This document shows, one piece after another, positions 16,791 to 24,533 of a DNA stretch of 50,105 bases. Position numbers and translations under genes: made by a program. Under the pieces are notes generated by a model. The model was given only the letters and a program-made list of their open reading frames with translations. It was not told the origin of the DNA and made no database searches. Each line of letters opens with the position of its first letter. Position 1 is the first letter of the stretch. The DNA lies in contig REDZ01000137.1 of the NCBI GenBank assembly GCA_007695345.1, positions 1 through 50,105 of the forward strand, read 5' to 3'. The stretch is from Paracoccaceae bacterium (GTDB taxonomy: Bacteria; Pseudomonadota; Alphaproteobacteria; Rhodobacterales; Rhodobacteraceae).

Positions 16791-17330
16791 ATGGAAGCCT
16801 CGGCCCGCATGAACCAGGATTCGCGCGATGGCCCGCAGGCGCTGCCCATCGTCACGGTGGCCATCGGGGCCAGCATGTCGGTATTCCCCGACGGGCGGCT
16901 GAACGCGGTCTTGACGCCCGAGGACCGTTTTCGCCTGTGCTTCAGGGCCGCCGAAGCGCCGGTCGATCTGGAACGCCGCGAGGCCGATCGCGCGCTGGCC
17001 CGCGACCGCCCCGAGACCGGCAATGTCGTGGCGATTCGTCTTGGCCCTTGCGCCTATGCGGCCTTCGCCGCGCGCGCATTCGCCGCGACCCGCAACGGCG
17101 CATGGGTGGCAGTGGGCCGCAAGATCGCACAGACCCCGGCCGAGCGCTGGACCGACAGCGACCCCGACCTGATGCGCGCGGGCCGCGTGATCCCCGAGAT
17201 CGCCGAAACGCTCTGGCTCATCGCCCATGCCGATGAACGCTACCGGCCAGAGGCGCGCGCCATGATCGACCGGCTGGGCACGTTCTTCGGCGAGCGCGAA
17301 GGGCTGCTGTCAGGCGCGATGGGTCGTTGA
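16791..17330 (+). CDS. Hypothetical cytosolic protein
   Basis: A protein of about 179 residues with no signal peptide or membrane segment, rich in Arg, Asp, Glu and Ala. It contains PDGRLNAVLTPEDRFRLCFRAAEAP and a long amphipathic C-terminal region. I do not recognise the family. The start is uncertain: ATG 16791 (MEASARMNQD) has only GGGTGCGCGGG upstream; ATG 16809 is the next choice. The frame stays open far upstream, but that part overlaps the MAPEG gene and looks non-coding. Divergent from the MAPEG gene and 133 bases before the tRNA. Confidence 0.55.
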   Translation: MEASARMNQDSRDGPQALPIVTVAIGASMSVFPDGRLNAVLTPEDRFRLCFRAAEAPVDLERREADRALARDRPETGNVVAIRLGPCAYAAFAARAFAATRNGAWVAVGRKIAQTPAERWTDSDPDLMRAGRVIPEIAETLWLIAHADERYRPEARAMIDRLGTFFGEREGLLSGAMGR

Positions 17331-17463
17331 GCGCAACGCAGGTTGGCCTGTGACGGCATGGTCGGATGCTGCGCGCGCTGTGCGCCGCGCCCGAACAAAT
17401 CGCGCCAGGCACCTGACTTTTCGGTTGCGTCACGTCGCAGCCTCGCTTAGATGAGCGGCACGT

Positions 17464-17539
<76 letters not shown>

Positions 17540-17567
17540 GATAAAACAAAGACTTAGACGAAAAACG

Positions 17568-17590
17568 GCCCCGCCAGTGCGGGGCTTTTT
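17568..17590 (+). terminator. Rho-independent terminator of tRNA-Ala
   Basis: A perfect 7-bp GC stem, GCCCCGC / GCGGGGC with loop CAGT, is followed directly by five T. It lies 28 bases after the tRNA. Confidence 0.88.
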
Positions 17591-17596
17591 CGTGCC

Positions 17597-17617
17597 GGGG
17601 TAACATCTGGGGTAACA
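17597..17617 (+). repeat. Tandem GGGGTAACA repeats beside the tRNA
   Basis: Two exact copies of GGGGTAACA (17597-17605 and 17609-17617) with a 12-base period, starting 58 bases past the tRNA end. Short direct repeats beside a tRNA 3' end resemble integrase or excisionase arm sites; no integrase gene is present in the window. Role inferred. Confidence 0.4.
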
Positions 17618-17695
17618 GATTGCGCCGGATGATTCCGGTCAGCACATCACGCATTCGTGAAAAGTCCGGGGGGATTACATGGCATGTAGCAGCGC

Positions 17696-18127
17696 CTAAC
17701 CCTCTCTGTTCAACTGATCCAACGCTCCACTTTTTACAGTGAAGGTAAGCCCACAGGCCGTTGTTACGTATGCTGACTTATAGCGCCCGCTCTCGGGTCG
17801 CTGGCGCTTCATGTAAAAGGAAAAGCTTTCGCGCGCATCAAGTCGCCTTGGCAGCGGCGTCGCTCCGTCCAGGACAATAGGCCAAGGAATCGATGCCCTT
17901 GTTTTGGTGCCAGATTGTTGGAAGCCGATTTCCTTAACCTTCAAGGGAAATGCGCTGAGGTTCGTGACCTCGATTGCGAAATGAAACCCGCCTCCTGAAG
18001 ATACAACATTCATCGGAACAACGCGCATCTTTGGCTTGTCGCGATTGATTTCGTGCCAAGTGTTTAGCACCCCTAGTCAAGCGCCAAGCAGTGCTATCCC
18101 CAGCGTCACACCTTCAAGGATTCCCAT
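17696..18127 (-). pseudogene. Small membrane-anchored protein gene interrupted by a stop codon
   Basis: The minus strand from ATG 18127 reads MGILEGVTLGIALLGA, then TGA (18079-18077), then continues in the same frame as LGVLNTWHEINRDKPKMRVVP and 110 further residues to 17696. The N-terminal part looks like one membrane helix that would be completed across the stop (ALLGA-x-LGVLNTW), followed by a beta-rich domain. GGA to TGA is a single-base change. A shorter product could start at GTG 18070, but without the anchor. Family not recognised. The region is AT-richer than most of the window, consistent with foreign origin. Confidence 0.6.
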
Positions 18128-18184
18128 ACTAATCTCACTTCAAACCATAATCGACACTGTTACACCCCTCCATGAAAATGAAAA

Positions 18185-18206
18185 GACCGGGCACAACGGC
18201 CCGGCC
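18185..18206 (-). terminator. Leftward rho-independent terminator
   Basis: On the minus strand GGCCGGGC and GCCCGGTC pair over 8 positions (one G-U) with a 6-base loop and are followed by TTTTCATTTTC. It stands 46 bases after the reconstructed end of the broken gene at 18252-18751, supporting that this was once a leftward transcription unit. Confidence 0.7.
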
Positions 18207-18251
18207 TTCGGTCGCATAGGCGCGAACATGGACGGAAACGCCCCGCGACTG

Positions 18252-18751
18252 TCACCCCTCGCCCATAATCTCGGCCATGAGCGGTTCGACCTGTTCACGC
18301 TTCGACATCAGCCGGTCTTGCAGGCTCTCTATTCGCAACAGCTTCTGCGGCCTCTGCCGCGCGCAGCGTCGTCTGTTGGGCCTGTTCCATAAAGTCCAAC
18401 TGCGTCAGGGTTTCGGCGTTCTCTTTCCCGAATGCCGCCACGATGACCTCCATGTGCAGTTTTTCCCCGCCCGGCGAAAAGGCCACCCGGGTTTCGGCCA
18501 GCGCCGCGCCCGCGCTCGTGATGAATTTGCTCCTGTAGCGCGACGCGGCATGTGCGCGTCCATTCGCTGCCGTAAGGGCCTTGGCAGGGCGGGCGCTTCG
18601 TTCCGGGTTTGCACCGCGACTGCGTCTTTTGCCCCTTTTCAGGGGTGTGCTGGCGGCAGGCGCGGGGCCAGTCCGTTTCAGCAAGCGCGCAGCATTTCGA
18701 CAAAGCGATCTGTGCACTCAGCGGCGCCGGTACGGAAAATGGCGATTGCAT
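18252..18751 (-). pseudogene. Decayed gene with several frame changes
   Basis: On the minus strand ATG 18751 has a good ribosome site (AAGGAGCGGAG) and starts MQSPFSVPAPLSAQIA. Coding sense then seems to move between frames: a middle part (TPLKRGKRRSRGANPERSA to HMEVIVAAFGKENAETLTQLDFMEQAQQ) is one frame, and the end (RIESLQDRLMSKREQVEPL to stop at 18252) is another, shifted by one base near 18330. The product would be a basic then coiled-coil-like protein of about 160 residues. Family not recognised. The reconstruction is by eye; a shorter intact reading (GTG 18717 to 18295) is the alternative. Confidence 0.45.
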
Positions 18752-18910
18752 CTCCGCTCCTTCATAGTATTTATGCGAACGTATAATAACTTTGGCCAGG
18801 GACGGGATGCGCCAATCATCAAGCCTGAATCCACCCACTGAGCACGGTGCAGCGTTGCCAGCCGGATCGACATGCGCGAACCCGCGCAAACCGCGTCTGG
18901 CGGTGGGCGC

Positions 18911-19540
18911 ATGACACCTCGGCGGCCCTTTCGTCGCGAGGGGGAAGAGGCGCGGCGCGCGGCACTGATCAACGCGACGCTGGACTGCATCGCCGATGGC
19001 GGGCCGCAGGCGGCGACGGTGCGCGCGATTGCGCTGCGCGCCGGTGTCACGCAGGGGCTGATCCGGCACTACTTTGCCACCAAGGAAGAACTTGTCGCCG
19101 CCGCCCATGAGCATCTTATGACCGGGCTGACCAAGGCGAGCGCGGCCGCGCTCGATGCGCTTCCGCCGGACCCGCTGGTGCGGCTTGCGGGCTTTGTCGG
19201 CAACGCAGTTTCCCCGCCGGTGGCGGACCCGAGATCGATGGCGCTATGGGCGGCCTCCATGCAGCTTGTCGTGCGCGATCCGGCGATGCGACAGGGGCAT
19301 GAACGCAGCTACCTGGCATTCCGGGACCAGTTGGAAGCGCTGATCGCAGACGCCCTGCGCGCCGCCGACAAGCCCGCTGACCCGGCAACGACCCGGCGGC
19401 TGGCCATCGCCGGAAATGCGCTGCTGGACGGGCTGTGGATCGAAGCTTCCGCCCTGCCGGACATGTTCGCAACGGATGAGATCCGCGCCACCGCGATCCA
19501 CGCTTTCGAATCTCTCCTTGGCCTCAAACTTCAGGAATAA
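18911..19540 (+). CDS. TetR family transcriptional regulator
   Basis: A repressor-type regulator of about 209 residues. The N-terminal helix-turn-helix reads INATLDCIADGGPQAATVRA then AGVTQGLIRHYFATKEELV, the TetR signature; the C-terminal part resembles the BetI-like ligand domain. ATG 18911 (MTPRRPFRREGEEARR) is the likely start; ATG 18872 is in frame and possible, with GGA 5 bases upstream. The transaminase gene begins 3 bases after its stop, so it is in one operon with aruH/aruI homologues and probably controls them, in place of the two-component system used in Pseudomonas. Confidence 0.88.
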   Translation: MTPRRPFRREGEEARRAALINATLDCIADGGPQAATVRAIALRAGVTQGLIRHYFATKEELVAAAHEHLMTGLTKASAAALDALPPDPLVRLAGFVGNAVSPPVADPRSMALWAASMQLVVRDPAMRQGHERSYLAFRDQLEALIADALRAADKPADPATTRRLAIAGNALLDGLWIEASALPDMFATDEIRATAIHAFESLLGLKLQE

Positions 19541-19543
19541 ATC

Positions 19544-20722
19544 ATGCATTATGCGACTGTGACGGACAGACTGGCCGGGCTGGGGTCAGAGAAATGGACC
19601 CTCTCGATTGCCGCGTCCGAGCGCAAGCGCGCCGGGCGCGCAGTGATCGACCTGACCATCGGCGAGCCCGACACGCCCACCCCTGATGATCTGATAGACA
19701 CTGCCGCCCGCGCCATGGCCGGGGGCAGGACCGGCTATTCGAACGGTCGCGGAGAGCCCTCGGCGCTGGCAGCGCTGAGCGCAACCTATTCTGCGGCCTG
19801 CAACCGCGATATCACGGCGGACAGGTTCCTGTGCCTGCCCGGCACGCAGACTGCGCTTTTCGTGGCGCTGATGACCATATGCGATCCGGGCAGCGAGGTG
19901 ATCCTGGGCGATCCGATGTATGCAACCTATGAGGGGCTGATCCGTGCATCCGGCGGCGTGCCGATCCCAGTTGCGCTACGCTCTGAGCAGGGGTTTCGCC
20001 TGCAGGCCGCGGATGTGGCGGCACGGATCACCCCTGCGACCCGCGCGATCCTGGTCAACACGCCGCATAACCCGACCGGGGCGATACTTGGCCCGAAGGA
20101 TCTGGACGAGCTGCTTGCTCTTGCGGCAAAGCATGACCTCTGGCTGATCTCGGATGAGGTCTATGGTGCGCTTACTCATGACGGTGCGATCTTCACCTCT
20201 GCCTTGGCCAGTGCGGGGTATGAGGATCGCGTAATCGTCGCCTCCTCTATCTCGAAATCGCATGCGGCCACGGGGTTCCGCGCGGGTTGGCTTTGCGCAT
20301 CGCCCGAATTCTGCAACCGTGCGCTGCCCCTGTCCGAAACCATGCTGTTCGGCTCGCAACCCTTTATCGCCGACATGATGGCGCAGGCGCTGTCCGGCCC
20401 GCCCGATGCGGCGCGCGCCATGGCCGCGCGCATGGCGCAGCGCGCGAGACGCGTGCAGGCCACGCTGGATGGGGTGGCGGGCCTGCGTGTGCACATGCCG
20501 CAGGCGGGCATGTTCGCGCTGGTCGATATCCGCGCGCTCAGCCAGGATTCACTGGGCTTTGCGCTGGACCTGCTGGACAAGACGGATGTCGCGGTCATGC
20601 CCGGTGCCTCTTTCGGTGCGGCGCTGGAAGGGTGGCTGCGCCTTGCGCTGACGGCCCCGGATGACGTGACGCAGGACGCGTGCGACCGTATCGCCCGATT
20701 TGCCAGCGGGGTCGCGACATGA
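19544..20722 (+). CDS. aruH: Class I/II aminotransferase, AruH-like arginine:pyruvate transaminase
   Basis: A 392-residue fold-type I PLP enzyme. The PLP lysine is K238 in SSISKSHAATGFRAGW; other expected residues are N176 (VNTPHNPTGA), D204 and Y207 (LISDEVYG). The sequence resembles Pseudomonas aeruginosa AruH over its length (DPMYATYEG, RSEQGFRLQAADVAARITP). AruH moves the amino group of arginine to pyruvate, giving 2-ketoarginine. The assignment is strengthened by the next gene, an AruI-like decarboxylase whose start overlaps this stop by four bases. A different basic or neutral amino acid substrate is possible. Confidence 0.78.
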   Translation: MHYATVTDRLAGLGSEKWTLSIAASERKRAGRAVIDLTIGEPDTPTPDDLIDTAARAMAGGRTGYSNGRGEPSALAALSATYSAACNRDITADRFLCLPGTQTALFVALMTICDPGSEVILGDPMYATYEGLIRASGGVPIPVALRSEQGFRLQAADVAARITPATRAILVNTPHNPTGAILGPKDLDELLALAAKHDLWLISDEVYGALTHDGAIFTSALASAGYEDRVIVASSISKSHAATGFRAGWLCASPEFCNRALPLSETMLFGSQPFIADMMAQALSGPPDAARAMAARMAQRARRVQATLDGVAGLRVHMPQAGMFALVDIRALSQDSLGFALDLLDKTDVAVMPGASFGAALEGWLRLALTAPDDVTQDACDRIARFASGVAT

Positions 20723-22260
20723 CCAGTGTGGCTCAGGCGCTGGTCGCGTGGCTGAAATCCATGGGGGTCGAGGTGATCTTCGGCATCCCCGGTGTGCACA
20801 CGATCGAGCTGTATCGCGCCCTGCCGGGGGCCGGTATCCGCCATGTCACCCCGCGCCATGAGGCGGGTGCAGGTTTCATGGCGGATGGCTATGCCCGCGT
20901 GTCGGGCCGGTTCGGGGTGGCGCTGGTGATCACCGGGCCGGGGTTGACCAATATCCTGACCCCGATGGCGCAGGCGCGGGCGGATTCGGTGCCGATGCTG
21001 GTCATCTCGGGCGTGAACCGGCGCGCGACACTGGGCAAGGGGCGCGGGCACCTGCATGAACTGCCCGACCAGCAGGCGCTGGCCGCCACGGTCTGCCCGG
21101 CCTTTCATCTGGACGACGCCGAGGCGTTGCCAGAGACACTGGCGGCAGTCACAGAGGCGCTGACCACGGGGCGACCGGGGCCAGTGCATCTGCAGATCCC
21201 GCTGGATCTGATGGCCGCCGAAGTGCCGGTGCTGCCCGCGCAAGACACACCCGCCGCCGCCCCGCTGCCTGATCTGACGCAGGCCAATGCGCTGCTCGCG
21301 CAGGCCCAGGCTCCGGTCATCCTTGCCGGCGGCGGGTGCCGCAGGGCAGGCACCGCGCTGCAGGCGCTTGCCGAACGGCTGGGCGCTCCGGTAATCCTGA
21401 CGACCAATGCGCGCGGGCTGATGCATGGGCATCCGCTGTGCGTCCCGGCCTCGCCCAGCCTTGCGCCGGTGCGCGACCTGATCCGGGGGGGCGACCGCCT
21501 GATCGTGCTGGGATCGGAACTCGGCCCGACCGATTGTGACATGTATGAGGATGGCGGTTTCCCGGAGACGGAGGGCATGATCCGCGTGGATATCGATGCC
21601 GACCAACTGGCGCGGTCCCCGGCGGCCACAACCGTGCAGGGCGACGTGGCCAGCATCCTGCCGCTGCTGACGCGCCATGCCCCCGCTGCGGGCGGCCCAG
21701 ACCGAGCAGGACGCACACGCGCTGCGGCACGCGCCGCGCTGCCTGACGGGTATGAGGTCGAGCTTGCCCTGCTTGAGCGGCTGCGCGACGCCTGCCCCGG
21801 CGCCATCATGGTGGGCGATTCCACGCAAGCGATCTATGCAGGCAACCTGTTCTACGATCATGATCGGCCCGGTGGCTGGTTCAATGCCGCCACAGGCTTC
21901 GGGGCGCTGGGCTACGCCACGGGCGCCGCGGTCGGGGCCGCGATGGCAGCGCCGGATGCGCGCATCCTGTGCCTGATCGGGGATGGCGGGCTGATGTTTG
22001 CGCCGGGCGAATTGCTCACCGCTGCCGAGGAAAAGCTCGATATCACCTGCATCATCTTCAACAATGCCGGGTTCGGCGAGATTGCAAACGCCATGCGCGC
22101 AGCAGATGCGCAAGTGCTGGGCTGCACACCGCGTCCGCCGAATTTCGCCGATCTTGCCCGCGCCTGCGGCCTGCCATTCGAGCGGGTGACACCACAGGCG
22201 TTGCAGGTTGGTAGGTCGGGGCCGCGCGTCATTGAAGTGACATTGCCCCCGGTCCGGTAA
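20719..22260 (+). CDS. aruI: ThDP-dependent decarboxylase, AruI-like (2-ketoarginine decarboxylase)
   Basis: A 513-residue enzyme of the acetolactate synthase/pyruvate decarboxylase superfamily. The cofactor-activating Glu is E48 (PRHEAGAGFMADGYAR), the central domain binds nucleotide-like ligands, and the C-terminal ThDP motif begins GDGGLMFAPGELLTAAEEK and ends near NN. In the arginine transaminase pathway AruI decarboxylates 5-guanidino-2-oxopentanoate to 4-guanidinobutyraldehyde. The start at ATG 20719 forms an ATGA overlap with the transaminase stop; an earlier in-frame codon lies inside that gene. No acetolactate synthase small subunit is near, which argues against branched-chain biosynthesis. 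Confidence 0.78.
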   Translation: MTSVAQALVAWLKSMGVEVIFGIPGVHTIELYRALPGAGIRHVTPRHEAGAGFMADGYARVSGRFGVALVITGPGLTNILTPMAQARADSVPMLVISGVNRRATLGKGRGHLHELPDQQALAATVCPAFHLDDAEALPETLAAVTEALTTGRPGPVHLQIPLDLMAAEVPVLPAQDTPAAAPLPDLTQANALLAQAQAPVILAGGGCRRAGTALQALAERLGAPVILTTNARGLMHGHPLCVPASPSLAPVRDLIRGGDRLIVLGSELGPTDCDMYEDGGFPETEGMIRVDIDADQLARSPAATTVQGDVASILPLLTRHAPAAGGPDRAGRTRAAARAALPDGYEVELALLERLRDACPGAIMVGDSTQAIYAGNLFYDHDRPGGWFNAATGFGALGYATGAAVGAAMAAPDARILCLIGDGGLMFAPGELLTAAEEKLDITCIIFNNAGFGEIANAMRAADAQVLGCTPRPPNFADLARACGLPFERVTPQALQVGRSGPRVIEVTLPPVR

Positions 22261-22281
22261 GCGCTGCAACCAGCGCGCCCA

Positions 22282-22301
22282 TTTGATAGGCGTCTATCAA
22301 A
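22282..22301. promoter_or_regulatory. LacI-type operator 1
   Basis: TTTGATAGGCGTCTATCAAA: 8-base arms TTTGATAG/CTATCAAA are exact reverse complements around GCGT. Centred 68 bases before the lacI-type start codon. Confidence 0.7.
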
Positions 22302-22302
22302 A

Positions 22303-22322
22303 ATTGATTGACGTCTATCAAA
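22303..22322. promoter_or_regulatory. LacI-type operator 2 overlapping a -35 box
   Basis: ATTGATTGACGTCTATCAAA, an imperfect copy of operator 1; its centre is 21 bases from that of operator 1, two helical turns, so dimers would lie on one face of DNA. TTGACG inside it can be a -35 box, which suggests direct autorepression of the regulator gene at 22360. Confidence 0.65.
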
Positions 22323-22359
22323 CCCCCGTGTCACCAAAGCGGAGGGGGAAAGATCGGGC

Positions 22360-23409
22360 ATGCGCAGACCCACCTTGAATGATGTCGCAAGGGCCGCAGG
22401 GGTCAGCTATGCCACGGCGGACCGCGTCCTGAATAATCGTGGCAGCGTGTCCGGGAAATCGCGCAGGCGCGTGCAGCAGGCTATCGCGGATCTGGGCTAT
22501 GTACGCGATCAGCAGGCGGCCAACCTGTCGCGTCGGCGGCAATTTCAATTCCGCTTCATCCTGCCCATCGGCAACCACAGTTTCTTTCAGGCACTGCATG
22601 CCGCCGTCGCCGAGGAAGCGCCTGTGCAACGCGGCGACCGGGTGGACCTGTCAATTGTCGGCACCCCGGCACTGAATGCCGATGCGCAGGCTGCCGCGCT
22701 GGATGCAGTCGGGGAGGATTGCGACTGCGTGGCGGTGGTCGCGACCCGGACAGAGCGTGTGACCGCCGCGATCCGGGCGCTGGATGCACGGGGGATAGGC
22801 GTGATCACTCTGGTCAGCGATGCCGCGCCCGAGGTGCGGCGCGCCTATATCGGGATCGATAACCGGACAGCGGGGCGCACGGCAGGGCGGTTGATGGAAA
22901 TCGCGCATGGGGCGCGCGCCGGGCTCGTCTTGCCCATAGTCGGCGCATTGCAGGCCAGCGATCATCGCGACCGGCTGGACGGGCTGCATGACGCGCTGGC
23001 CGGGACAATGCCCGCCATCGAGATATTGCCCGCGATCAGTGTGCAGGACCGCGCAGATCTGATGCGCGACATGCTGCCACGGGCGCTTGCCGCGCGGCCC
23101 GACATCAGCGGGATTTATTCCATCGGTGCCGGGAACAGGGGCCTGCTGGAGGTGCTGGCGCGTCATCGCGGCCCGCGCCCCTTTACAATCGTGCATGAAT
23201 TGACACCGGTCACGCGCGAGGGGCTGTCAGGCGGCCTGTTTGACGCCGTGATCGACCAGAAGCCCGCGCAAGAGGTGCGCCGCGCGATCGAGGTCATGAA
23301 AGCCATCGCAACAGGTAATGCGTGGCGCGACCCGGCGCGCGACATCACCCCCGCGATCTATGTGAAGGAAAACATGCCGCTGGAAGGGGGCAGTCCCAGG
23401 GCGCTCTGA
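22360..23409 (+). CDS. LacI family transcriptional regulator
   Basis: A 349-residue regulator. The N-terminal LacI helix-turn-helix reads PTLNDVARAAGVSYATADRVLNN and the hinge helix region QQAANLSRRR; the rest is a periplasmic-binding-protein-like sugar domain (YIGIDNRTAGRTAGRLM). GGAGGGGGAAAG lies upstream of ATG 22360. Twin palindromic operators upstream indicate autoregulation. It is followed on the same strand by a TIM-barrel sugar enzyme and an oxidoreductase with a 68-base gap, so its effector is likely a sugar or sugar acid handled by them. Confidence 0.92.
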   Translation: MRRPTLNDVARAAGVSYATADRVLNNRGSVSGKSRRRVQQAIADLGYVRDQQAANLSRRRQFQFRFILPIGNHSFFQALHAAVAEEAPVQRGDRVDLSIVGTPALNADAQAAALDAVGEDCDCVAVVATRTERVTAAIRALDARGIGVITLVSDAAPEVRRAYIGIDNRTAGRTAGRLMEIAHGARAGLVLPIVGALQASDHRDRLDGLHDALAGTMPAIEILPAISVQDRADLMRDMLPRALAARPDISGIYSIGAGNRGLLEVLARHRGPRPFTIVHELTPVTREGLSGGLFDAVIDQKPAQEVRRAIEVMKAIATGNAWRDPARDITPAIYVKENMPLEGGSPRAL

Positions 23410-23477
23410 GAGGAAGATGCCCGCGCCAGCGAGAACCAGAGTTGACAGACAGCAGGTCTGAGGCAGGAGGAGAGAAG

Positions 23478-24530
23478 ATGAAAACGATGAAAGGGCCAGC
23501 CTTGTTTCTGGCACAGTTCGGCGGTGATGAGGCGCCGTTCAACGATTGGAACAGCATCACCCGCTGGGCTGCGGATTGCGGATACAAGGGCGTTCAGGTG
23601 CCGACATGGGATGCGCGGCTGATCGACCTGGACCGCGCGGCCGAAAGCCGGGATTACTGCGACGAATTCAAGGGCATCGCCGCACAGAACGGGGTCGAGG
23701 TGACCGAGCTTGCCACCCATCTGCAGGGCCAGCTTGTTGCCGTGCACCCCGCCTATGATGAAATGTTCGACGGTTTCGCCGTCCCCGAGGTGCGCGGCAA
23801 CCCCAAGGCGCGGCAGGAATGGGCCGTCGATCAGGTGCGGAAATCCATCAGCGCCTCGCGCAATATGGGGATTGATGCGCATGGCACATTTTCGGGCGCG
23901 CTGGCCTGGCCCTTCGTCTACCCGTGGCCGCAACGCCCTGCCGGGCTGATCGAGGCCGCGTTTGACGAACTGGCCGCGCGCTGGCGTCCGATCCTTGACC
24001 ATGCCGAGGAATGCGGCGTCGATATCTGCTACGAGATCCATCCCGGCGAAGACCTGCATGACGGCATCAGCTATGAGATGTTTCTGGAGCGCACGGGCAA
24101 CCACGCGCGCGCTTGCATGCTGTATGACCCGTCGCATTATGTCCTGCAGCATCTGGATTATCTGGACAATATCGACATCTATCGCGACCGCATCCGCATG
24201 TTCCATGTCAAGGATGCCGAGCTGAACCCGACCGGGCGGCAGGGCGTCTATGGGGGCTTTCAGTCATGGGTGAACCGTGCGGGCCGGTTCCGTAGCCCGG
24301 GCGACGGGCAGGTGGATTTCGGTGCCGTTTTTTCGAAACTGGCGGCCAATGACTTTGATGGCTGGGCGGTTGTCGAATGGGAATGCGCGCTGAAACACCC
24401 CGAGGACGGGGCGCGCGAGGGGGCGGAATTCGTCAGCGCGCATATCATCCGTGTCACGGAAAAGGCTTTTGACGATTTCGCGGGCAGCGGCGCTGATGAC
24501 GCTGCGAACCGCCGCATCCTGGGGATATGA
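23478..24530 (+). CDS. TIM-barrel sugar isomerase/epimerase-like enzyme
   Basis: A 350-residue member of the xylose isomerase-like TIM-barrel (AP endonuclease 2) superfamily. Candidate metal ligands sit at the expected strand ends: Glu in YEIHPGED, Asp/His in YDPSHYVLQH, His in FHVKDAE and Glu in VVEWEC. Members act as isomerases, epimerases or, as shown for some, lyases/hydrolases of keto-sugars; the exact reaction is not readable. The start at ATG 23478 has GGAGGAGAG directly upstream; the longer in-frame reading overlaps lacI. The partner oxidoreductase starts 3 bases after its stop. Confidence 0.85.
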   Translation: MKTMKGPALFLAQFGGDEAPFNDWNSITRWAADCGYKGVQVPTWDARLIDLDRAAESRDYCDEFKGIAAQNGVEVTELATHLQGQLVAVHPAYDEMFDGFAVPEVRGNPKARQEWAVDQVRKSISASRNMGIDAHGTFSGALAWPFVYPWPQRPAGLIEAAFDELAARWRPILDHAEECGVDICYEIHPGEDLHDGISYEMFLERTGNHARACMLYDPSHYVLQHLDYLDNIDIYRDRIRMFHVKDAELNPTGRQGVYGGFQSWVNRAGRFRSPGDGQVDFGAVFSKLAANDFDGWAVVEWECALKHPEDGAREGAEFVSAHIIRVTEKAFDDFAGSGADDAANRRILGI

Positions 24531-24533
24531 GAA

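Noticed and set aside
18077-18079. In-frame TGA considered as a selenocysteine codon
   Set aside because: No selenoprotein family or recoding hairpin is apparent, and the region is full of broken genes; a nonsense mutation is simpler.
20719-22260. Acetolactate synthase (IlvB) as identity of the ThDP enzyme
   Set aside because: No small subunit gene follows, and coupling with an AruH-like transaminase favours AruI.
20176-22269. A 697-codon open frame on the minus strand across the aruH/aruI region
   Set aside because: It lies opposite two genes with clear enzyme motifs, has Arg/His/Gln-heavy composition and no ribosome site; it is a GC-rich antisense shadow.
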